From assembly GCA_031257215.1 (NCBI GenBank), contig JAIRPC010000142.1, forward strand, positions 1-12,673: a stretch of DNA of 12,673 nucleotides. Direction: 5' to 3'. Position 1 is the first letter of the stretch; the number at the start of each line of letters is the position of its first letter. The DNA comes from Eubacteriales Family XIII. Incertae Sedis bacterium. Lineage in GTDB: Bacteria > Bacillota > Clostridia > Peptostreptococcales > Anaerovoracaceae. Positions 6,661 through 12,673 of this stretch are shown here, in pieces. The notes beneath the pieces were generated by a model. That model saw only the letters and a program-made list of their open reading frames with translations. It ran no database searches and was not told the DNA's origin. A program made the translations under genes and the position numbers.

Positions 6661-6720
6661 ATGCTCCCGCGTGTCGGGGCAGGGCGGGTAGTTAAAGGGA
6701 AATTGTTAAGAGGTAGGGAT

Positions 6721-9700
6721 ATGAAGAATTTGAGGGAGCATTCAGACGGCAGAAAGTATTTGGCAAAGCGGAGCCTGGTGGCGCTGCTGATAGGGATAAT
6801 GGTGGTATGCACCGTGCCCATGGCATCAGGGGAAAACCACACAGAAATCGCCAAAGCGGCAAGCGAAATAACAGAAGCAAAAACACCCCTGGCGGAAGCC
6901 GATGCCGCGGCAACGGCAACGGACAGCCCATCAAATCCTTCCCCGTCGGGGGAGGCAGGGTCGCAAAGCGACCCGTCGGAAGGGGGCAGCGCCCCCTCCG
7001 AGGGTGAAGTCAGTACAACACCAATGGCGGCGTTGCCCACGAGCCGCAATCTATTGGCGGCAGTCACTTCCGGATCCGCGGTTGCTTCTATCGACGGGAT
7101 TGCGGATCAAGTCCGCAATGACGATAGTGGGATGACTTCCGACTCCGCAATTGATGAGTCGTCAGCTTCCGACTCCGCAATTGATGAGTCGTCAGCTTCC
7201 GGCTCCGCAATTGATGAGTCGTCAGCTTCCGATGCCGCAATTGCCGTGTCGTCAGCTTCCGACGCCGCAGTTGACGATCCCATCACTTCCTCCGCCGTAA
7301 AAAAACGCGGCACTTCCCCCGCGGCGGGCACGGAGTTCTTGAGGCTGAAAGTCACTACCACGGCCGCCAACCAGATTTTCCGCATTCCCACATCAGGGAA
7401 GGTGGGGAACGCCAGCAACGCCTATGACTGGACCATTGATTGGGGCGATAGCGCTGCGGCGGAGCAGTGCCAGGGCGCTAGCGCCGACACTAGCGGCGGT
7501 GTCCCGCACACCTATGCGGCGGCGGGCAGCTATACCATCACCATAGAGCCTACCGACCCAGCAGCCACAGGCTGGATGAAGGCTTTCGGCTTCATGAGCA
7601 ACGGATCTGGCGCGAATGCCGCGGCGAACAAAAACCTTTTGGTTGGCGTGATGTCGCCGCTCACGTTGAAGATGACACGCACCCAGGCAGAGATAGACAC
7701 ATCCGCAACACTAGACATGGAATGGTACCAGACTTTCTATGGCTGCCAGAATCTTGCAGAATTCTCGAACGACTTCAACATGCCACAAAACACCGTCGCC
7801 ACAGGCGACAACTTCGCCAACGCGATGTTTGCGGGCTGCAGCAAGCTGGTGTCGCTGCCTGACGGATTCAAGCTGCCGCAGGCTATGATTACATCAGGCA
7901 ACAACTTTGCCGGCGCGATGTTCAGTGGTTGTCCGATATCAACGTTTCCCGGCTTCACTTTCCCGCAGAACATGACGCAGACTGGCGACAACTTCGCCAT
8001 CCAGATGTTCAATGCATGTAGGTCGATGACTAGCCTGCCTACTGGCTTTAACCTGCCACAATCATTGCAGACTGCGGGGAACAGCTTCTGCGTCCAGATG
8101 TTTAAGAACTGCTCGGGGCTTACGACACTGACCGCAGGCTTTACTTTCCCACAGGGAATCACGCAGGCAGGCATTTCTTTCGCCGCGAATATGTTTGACA
8201 GCTGCACAGCCCTAGGCACTCTGCCCGACAATATGGAATTTCCGCAAAATCTGGTTACGGCAGGCGATAATTTTGCCGTCACTATGTTTGTTGAATGTGC
8301 TGCGCTGACGGGGATGCCAGGTTTCAAACTGCCTGGCAGCGCCTTGACTCAGGTGGGCAACAATTTTTGTGAAAGTATGTTCTATAAGTGCAGCAGGTTG
8401 TCTGCACCACAGGTCGGATTTACTATGCCGCAGGGCATCCAACATGCTGGAAATGGTTTTGCCAGAAGGATGTTCTACAACTGCGGCGCCCTTAGCGCCT
8501 TGCCTGCGGGTTTCAGTTTCCCGGCGGCACTTGTCAGCGTGGGCGATGAATTCTGTCTTGAAATGTTCCTTGGCGACACCAATCTTGTCACTATGCCCAG
8601 CGGTTTCAACTTGCCGCAAAACCTCACCTCGGTTGGAAACAGTTTTTGCAAAAATATGTTTTTCTTGACATTTAAGCTGGGTGCCATGCCCGCAGGCTTC
8701 AACCTGCCACAAAATCTCACTACCGTTCCGGATGACTTTGCGCTAGGCATATTTGGGACAACTGGCGTGATTTCGTTCCCCGACGGCTTCACCCTGCCGC
8801 CGTTGCTTACCAGCGTGGGAAACAATTTTTGCAGATACGCTTTCGCGGGGAGAAACTTGGATTTTAACCAATCCGTAGTCCCAACGTTGCGCCTCACCAG
8901 CATGCCCGCAAGCTTCAATCTGCCTCCGAACCTTACCTCTGCGGGGGACAATTTCTGTGCCTACATGTTTTCTGAGCTGGGCAGCCTCACCAGCGTTTCG
9001 GACGTATTCAAATTCCCGGAGCATCTGGCAAGCACCAACGCCGGCACGGTCACAGGCTCGCTTGGCAACAACTTCGGCATAGGCATGTTCCAATCCTGCA
9101 CGTCGCTACAATACGTGGGTGCCGGATTTAGCCTTGCAACAGCGGGAACGGATCTGAAAACGGTTGGCAACTATTATGCCGCCAACATGTTCTACAACTG
9201 CAGAGCGATGGTGCACCCCAATGGAAGCGCGGGCGGGCCCATCACCTTGCCTAGCTCTATCGAGGCCTGCGGCACAAGTTTTTGCGATGGTATGTTCAGG
9301 GGATGCAGCAACATGGCGAACCTCAAAAGCGGCTTCTTATTGCCAGCAAGCATTAACAGCGTCGGCAGCAAGTTTTGCTTCGAGATGTTCCGTGACTGCG
9401 TCAACCTTGTCGCGGTGAGCCCATCCTTCACGCTGCCTGTGTCGACGGCCGGCAATGTGGGCGACAACTATGCGGCGAGCATGTTCTATAACTGCCAGAA
9501 GCTCTACGGTCCATCGGACTACGGCAGATTCAAATTTTCGCAATACATCACTCAGGCTGGCGACAACTTCGCGGGCACCATGTTCTACAACTGCGACACC
9601 ATGACATATGTGAACGCTTTCCAGAACGCAAGCTCGGCGGTGTTCGCCTTGCCGCAAAACATGGGTTCCGTTGGCAGCAATTTTTGTGCAGGCATGTTTA

Positions 9701-12673
9701 TGGGCTGCGACGCGCTGATACAGCCAGAGTTTGACGGCAGCTTCCAGCTGCCGCCGGCCATCACGGCGGTAGGCGCCAGTTTCTGTTATCGGATGTTTCG
9801 CGACTGCATCGCGCTCACCGGTGCGGGGAGTTCATTCGTATTCCCTGAGAATATTATCACGCTGAACGACGGTTTTGCGCAGGAGATGTTCTACAACTGC
9901 GACGCGCTCACGGTTATGAATGCGGGCTTCAAACTGCCTGTCAACGCAACAGCCGCGAAAAATTCCGTGTTCCAGGACATGTTCAATAACTGCTCATTGC
10001 TCGAAAAGCTGAACGACCAGTTCCAGCTGCCTGCCTCTGTTACTGGCACTGTAGGCAACAATTTTTGTTACCAGATGTTCCGCGACTGCGCCGCGCTCAC
10101 GCAAGTCAATTCGGGCTTCGTGTTCCCGGCAGGCATCGCTAACACGGGGAGCGGTTTTGCCCAGGGCATGTTCTATAACTGTGATTCGCTCGTTGCTATG
10201 ACCGCCGCGTTCAGGCTGCCCACGAACCAGACTGCTGCCAGTGGCGCGAACTACTGCATGAGCATGTTCGAATCATGTGACAGCTTGGAGAATGTCCACA
10301 GCACGTTCACTTTCCCGTCAGGCATCGCGGGTGCGGTGGGCAATGACTTCGCGGCAAGGATGTTCGCGGCCTGCCCCAACCTCAATGGCGTCAGCCCTGT
10401 GTTCACTTTCCCCGCGGGCATAACGAACTTCAATACGGAGTTTGCCAAGGAGATGTTTGCCAGCTGTACATCGCTAACGCAGATGAACGCCAGTTTCAAC
10501 CTTCCCCAACCGTCATCGTCAGCCACCTGCGTGAACAGCTTCGCGATTGGAATGTTCAAAGGCTGCACCTCGCTGTTGAAAGTCAACGACGTCTTTACAA
10601 TGCCCGCGCGCCTCGCCTCGGCTGGCGATTCTTTCGCCCAGGAGATGTTCTCGGGCTGTATACTGATGGCGAGCGTGGGCAATGTTTTCAACATGCCTTC
10701 TAGCCAGACATCCACAGGCACCAATTTCGCATACAGCATGTTCAATGCCTGCGCCGCTTTAACTAGGGTAAATAACGCCGGCAATTTTAACCTGCCTGTG
10801 AACATGGTCACCATTGGCAACGGATTCTGTCGGCAGATGTTCCTGGGTTGCTCCGATCTTGAGCAGATGAATGCGGGCTTCGGAATGCCGCAGGGGATCG
10901 CGAACAGTAGAGCCAATTTTGCGCAGTCGATGTTCCAGGGCTGTACATCGCTAAGGGGCGTTAACTCCACATTCACATTCCCGCAGAGCATCGCTGGCGC
11001 GGTTGGCGACTCTTTCGCCTATCAGATGTTCAATGGCTGCACATCGCTTGTGAATATGAACGCGGCATTTAACCTGCCGCAGGGCTGTACGTCGGTGGGA
11101 GTGAGCTTCTGCGAGTCCATGTTCCTGGGCTGTACCGCTCTTGAAAATATAGGCGATTCATTCACAATGCCGCAAGGCATTACAGGAAACGTGGGATACC
11201 AGTTCGCGTATCAGATGTTCAAGGGCTGTACGAGCCTCGTGAATGTGGGCGACGCTTTCAACCTGCCGCAGGCGATGGCTGGCACCACAGGATATAAATT
11301 TGCGGCTTCGATGTTTGAGGGCTGCACATCGATGGAATACGTGAGCGACGGCTTCACCTTCCCGCAGGGGATAACAACGCTTGCAGTCTATACCTACAAT
11401 GGCGACTATACATATTTTGCGCTAGAGATGTTCAAGGGCTGCAACGGCCTGCACTCTATCAGCAAGAACGGCGTGTTCACGATGCCGCAGAACGCAAGAA
11501 TCGTAGGCAACAGCTTCATGAACAACATGTTCACAGGCGCGGGAGGCCCGAACTTCCAGCTGGACGCGGCTTTCCGTTTACCCGCGACTTTTACCGCATA
11601 CCCGAACTTCTACAACACAGGCTCGCCCAGCACATTAGGCGGCCAGACGAACCCGCCGCGGAACCCGCCAGGCACGGCCGGCGAGGTGAACCCCGACACA
11701 GGCAAGGTTGCCGCATATGCCAGATACAACTGGGTCAGGGTGAATAATTTGGTCAACGTATTCAACGGCATGGATCCGAACACGCCCTTGCAGAACATCA
11801 AGGCCAAGGACATCATCAACGGGTTGATAACGCCGCCATTCCCCGACCACAACACATTCGCGGGCTGCCAGGGCATATTCAGCGACTGGTGGGAGCTGCC
11901 GCTGACCTGGGGCGGCGGCGGCATCGCGTGGACCACGACGCTGGCGGCGGTTGGCACTGTGCCGGCCGACAGCCCGCGCGGCACTGCCGTGCCATACTGG
12001 GTGACAGTGTCCAACGCGAGCATCCCGCGCCCAGGCCTCTACGACGGGCCTACCAGCGGCTTCAACGCGAACAAGGCGCTGGGCGAGGGGAGCTTCATGG
12101 ACGGGCGCACGGGGGCGGTGCCCGCAAGCACGCCCATATATATGAGGGCGAGCGTGCCGGGGACGTTCACGGTGTCCGACGCGGCTCTGAGCGGGATCTC
12201 GAACTATACGGTCACTACGGACTCCGCGACGAACCTGCCCGTGCTGATAGTCAGGTCGGGCCACCCGAACGATGGGACGCTGAGTTTCGGCTTCACCTAC
12301 GACACGACGAGCGAGCCGCTCGCGGGCGACAAGGCGCACGTGCAGATAGACGCGAGCCTGCTGAACGCGAACCCGACGAGCGGCGACTGGTACTACGAGA
12401 TAGGCGATGCCGACGACCACGTTTCGGTCAGCACGTACTATGACATGATATACCACGGCAACGCTGCGGGCACGACGGGATCGACCCCCGCCGCCATGAC
12501 GCACGTCAGGGCGCTAACCACAAAACAGCTGCCGTCCACGCCGAACCCCCTCGTCAAGACGGGCTACACGTTCACTGGCTGGACGACCGAGGACAGGTGG
12601 GTCACGCCGCCCGGCATAGCGAGCACCACGGCGGGCGCGTTCTACGCGAAAGGGTCGAACTACCTCCTCGAAG
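6721..12673 (+). CDS. Giant exported repeat protein, BspA/DUF285-like solenoid (3' end outside window)
   Basis: The frame from ATG 6721 stays open to the right edge, giving at least 1,984 residues with no end seen. AGAGGTAGGG just upstream of the ATG serves as ribosome site. Residues 1-37 look like a signal peptide: basic KYLAKR, hydrophobic 18-32, plausible cleavage after ASG (35-37). Residues 38-205 are a Ser/Ala/Asp/Pro-rich linker with a 10-residue DSAIDESSAS repeat. Residues about 206-325 form a PKD-like domain, with YDWTIDWGDS (235-244) and HTYAAAGSYTITI (263-275). Residues about 333-1620 are roughly 40 units of about 32 residues on the pattern NFAxxMFxGCxSL, then a stretch ending FxxPQxI. 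Residues 1621-1900 are a module I do not recognise, and 1903 onward starts an InlB-type B-repeat with GYTFTGW at 1948-1954. The MFxxCxSL core is that of BspA/DUF285 leucine-rich repeats. The likely role is adhesion or binding at the cell surface; the ligand is unknown and any anchor lies beyond the window. Confidence 0.9.
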   Translation, partial: MKNLREHSDGRKYLAKRSLVALLIGIMVVCTVPMASGENHTEIAKAASEITEAKTPLAEADAAATATDSPSNPSPSGEAGSQSDPSEGGSAPSEGEVSTTPMAALPTSRNLLAAVTSGSAVASIDGIADQVRNDDSGMTSDSAIDESSASDSAIDESSASGSAIDESSASDAAIAVSSASDAAVDDPITSSAVKKRGTSPAAGTEFLRLKVTTTAANQIFRIPTSGKVGNASNAYDWTIDWGDSAAAEQCQGASADTSGGVPHTYAAAGSYTITIEPTDPAATGWMKAFGFMSNGSGANAAANKNLLVGVMSPLTLKMTRTQAEIDTSATLDMEWYQTFYGCQNLAEFSNDFNMPQNTVATGDNFANAMFAGCSKLVSLPDGFKLPQAMITSGNNFAGAMFSGCPISTFPGFTFPQNMTQTGDNFAIQMFNACRSMTSLPTGFNLPQSLQTAGNSFCVQMFKNCSGLTTLTAGFTFPQGITQAGISFAANMFDSCTALGTLPDNMEFPQNLVTAGDNFAVTMFVECAALTGMPGFKLPGSALTQVGNNFCESMFYKCSRLSAPQVGFTMPQGIQHAGNGFARRMFYNCGALSALPAGFSFPAALVSVGDEFCLEMFLGDTNLVTMPSGFNLPQNLTSVGNSFCKNMFFLTFKLGAMPAGFNLPQNLTTVPDDFALGIFGTTGVISFPDGFTLPPLLTSVGNNFCRYAFAGRNLDFNQSVVPTLRLTSMPASFNLPPNLTSAGDNFCAYMFSELGSLTSVSDVFKFPEHLASTNAGTVTGSLGNNFGIGMFQSCTSLQYVGAGFSLATAGTDLKTVGNYYAANMFYNCRAMVHPNGSAGGPITLPSSIEACGTSFCDGMFRGCSNMANLKSGFLLPASINSVGSKFCFEMFRDCVNLVAVSPSFTLPVSTAGNVGDNYAASMFYNCQKLYGPSDYGRFKFSQYITQAGDNFAGTMFYNCDTMTYVNAFQNASSAVFALPQNMGSVGSNFCAGMFMGCDALIQPEFDGSFQLPPAITAVGASFCYRMFRDCIALTGAGSSFVFPENIITLNDGFAQEMFYNCDALTVMNAGFKLPVNATAAKNSVFQDMFNNCSLLEKLNDQFQLPASVTGTVGNNFCYQMFRDCAALTQVNSGFVFPAGIANTGSGFAQGMFYNCDSLVAMTAAFRLPTNQTAASGANYCMSMFESCDSLENVHSTFTFPSGIAGAVGNDFAARMFAACPNLNGVSPVFTFPAGITNFNTEFAKEMFASCTSLTQMNASFNLPQPSSSATCVNSFAIGMFKGCTSLLKVNDVFTMPARLASAGDSFAQEMFSGCILMASVGNVFNMPSSQTSTGTNFAYSMFNACAALTRVNNAGNFNLPVNMVTIGNGFCRQMFLGCSDLEQMNAGFGMPQGIANSRANFAQSMFQGCTSLRGVNSTFTFPQSIAGAVGDSFAYQMFNGCTSLVNMNAAFNLPQGCTSVGVSFCESMFLGCTALENIGDSFTMPQGITGNVGYQFAYQMFKGCTSLVNVGDAFNLPQAMAGTTGYKFAASMFEGCTSMEYVSDGFTFPQGITTLAVYTYNGDYTYFALEMFKGCNGLHSISKNGVFTMPQNARIVGNSFMNNMFTGAGGPNFQLDAAFRLPATFTAYPNFYNTGSPSTLGGQTNPPRNPPGTAGEVNPDTGKVAAYARYNWVRVNNLVNVFNGMDPNTPLQNIKAKDIINGLITPPFPDHNTFAGCQGIFSDWWELPLTWGGGGIAWTTTLAAVGTVPADSPRGTAVPYWVTVSNASIPRPGLYDGPTSGFNANKALGEGSFMDGRTGAVPASTPIYMRASVPGTFTVSDAALSGISNYTVTTDSATNLPVLIVRSGHPNDGTLSFGFTYDTTSEPLAGDKAHVQIDASLLNANPTSGDWYYEIGDADDHVSVSTYYDMIYHGNAAGTTGSTPAAMTHVRALTTKQLPSTPNPLVKTGYTFTGWTTEDRWVTPPGIASTTAGAFYAKGSNYLLE
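6937..6997 (+). repeat. Three adjacent perfect or near-perfect palindromes inside the coding linker
   Basis: Three hairpin-forming sequences lie in series. CCTTCCCC/GGGGGAGG is at 6937-6955 with a 3-base centre and one G-T pair. GGGTCGC/GCGACCC is at 6958-6974 with centre AAA, and AGGGGGC/GCCCCCT at 6981-6997 with centre AGC. Together they encode residues about 73-93 of the giant protein in frame. The density of dyads is not required by the protein, so this looks like a dispersed palindromic element captured in a coding sequence. Confidence 0.6.
7088..7127 (+). repeat. In-frame palindromic element in the giant gene
   Basis: An inner stem ATTGCGGA/TCCGCAAT (7099-7106 with 7112-7119, loop TCAAG) is enclosed by an outer stem CTATCG/CGATAG (7088-7093 with 7122-7127), with a few unpaired bases between. 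It is translated as part of IDGIADQVRNDDSG. From general knowledge it resembles short palindromes dispersed in many bacterial genomes; I could not check for other copies. Confidence 0.6.
7141..7290 (+). repeat. 30-bp direct tandem repeat, five copies
   Basis: Copies begin at 7141, 7171, 7201, 7231 and 7261. The first two are identical, the third differs by one base, and the last two are increasingly diverged. They encode the 10-residue unit DSAIDESSAS in the linker after the signal peptide. The period is a multiple of three, so gain or loss of copies keeps the frame. There are no unique spacers between copies. Confidence 0.9.
7717..11580 (+). repeat. About 40 leucine-rich-repeat-like units of about 96 bp
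   Basis: Landmark MFxxC motifs recur about every 93-99 bases, from the degenerate first unit (WYQTFYGCQNL) to the last (MNNMFTGAGG). The unit pattern has G-x-N/S-F-A/C, then M-F with C three residues later, then S/A-L, and ends with a short F-x-x-P-Q/A stretch. The units nearer the C-terminus are more alike, with GCTSL recurring many times between 10450 and 11330, while units 10-14 are the most diverged. This predicts a right-handed solenoid with a buried Phe/Cys/Leu ladder. Confidence 0.85.
9694..10263 (+). repeat. Two copies of a 285-bp three-unit super-repeat
   Basis: Units 21-23 (9694-9978) and 24-26 (9979-10263) match in order and length. In both, a MFRDC unit follows the first unit, then a MFYNCD unit, with the same FQLP segment before the first cysteine-rich unit. 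Corresponding motifs lie 282-285 bases apart. This points to duplication of a three-unit block within the array. Confidence 0.65.
12427..12673 (+). other. InlB-type B-repeat (Listeria-Bacteroides repeat), incomplete
   Basis: The segment starts YYDMIYHGN and leads to LVKTGYTFTGWTT, the characteristic beta-grasp pattern of this repeat: a YxGN start, a linker of about 30 residues, then GYTFxGW. It runs off the window. In other surface proteins these repeats are often tandem and act as stalks or binding modules near the C-terminus. Confidence 0.75.

Noticed and set aside
5736..6695. 319-codon plus-strand frame opposite the response regulator
   Set aside because: Its composition is shadow-like, and the minus strand encodes a complete, conserved OmpR-type regulator.
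6661..6720. Earlier ATG at 6661 as the start of the giant protein
   Set aside because: It is in frame, but it has no Shine-Dalgarno and would add 20 residues before a normal signal peptide. ATG 6721 has a good ribosome site.
6610..6720. Riboswitch (for example cyclic-di-GMP type) in the giant-gene leader
   Set aside because: I found hairpins but none of the conserved loop sequences of classes I can recall, and no terminator or anti-terminator pair.
6796..6825. Lipoprotein signal with Cys at residue 30 of the giant protein
   Set aside because: The residues before Cys (I-M-V-V) do not fit a lipobox, which needs a small residue at -1; ordinary signal-peptidase cleavage after ASG is more plausible.
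7141..7290. CRISPR array
   Set aside because: The 30-bp copies are directly adjacent with no spacers, are translated in frame and degrade progressively. This is a coding tandem repeat.
10251..10991. Long open frame on the minus strand within the repeat array (also 7737-8327, 8475-8951, 9192-9467)
   Set aside because: They are antisense images of the repeated coding units and inherit their periodicity. They have no family resemblance, and the plus-strand frame is continuous with a signal peptide and recognisable motifs.
11635..12504. 289-codon minus-strand frame opposite the GC-rich C-terminal region
   Set aside because: It is very rich in Arg, Val, His and Ala, as expected for a shadow of GC-rich coding DNA. 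The plus strand carries the InlB-type motif.

Overview
The window looks like a GC-rich, probably Gram-positive, anaerobic bacterium of the Bacillota (Clostridia-type). This is inferred from gene style only: an ABC exporter permease with a large extra C-terminal domain, an OmpR-type two-component system joined to radA, and a very long exported repeat protein with a Listeria-Bacteroides type repeat. I cannot name a genus.

Layout. Positions 1-2139 (+) hold the last codons of an ABC transporter ATPase and its overlapping permease. Positions 2144-2215 carry two tandem hairpin/T-run terminators serving the minus strand. Positions 2223-6425 (-) form one compact operon, transcribed from about 6505 leftwards: response regulator (5757-6425), sensor histidine kinase (3697-5724) and radA (2223-3704). 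The kinase stop and the radA start overlap by 8 bases. Positions 6426-6720 are a divergent control region with a promoter-like pair in each direction, perfect inverted repeats and short direct repeats. From 6721 to the right edge (+) one reading frame stays open for 5,953 bases without a stop and leaves the window unfinished.

That frame encodes at least 1,984 residues. It has a signal peptide, then a Ser/Ala/Asp-rich linker containing unusual palindromic DNA and a 30-bp tandem repeat. Next come a PKD-like entry domain and about 40 leucine-rich-repeat-like units of about 32 residues built on the motif NFAxxMFxGCxSL. A GC-rich module I do not recognise follows, and then the start of an InlB-type B-repeat. 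It is most likely a surface or secreted solenoid adhesin, related in motif to BspA/DUF285 repeats but with a longer period.

How the genes may work together (inference): the two-component system sits divergently from the surface protein and shares its control region, so it is a natural candidate regulator of that protein and of itself. RadA would be co-expressed with the envelope-sensing system. Several neighbouring proteins (RadA, the kinase sensor domain, the kinase tail, the surface-protein linker) carry Gly/Ala/Ser/Asp-rich or tandem-repeat insertions, which suggests a genome prone to low-complexity expansion.
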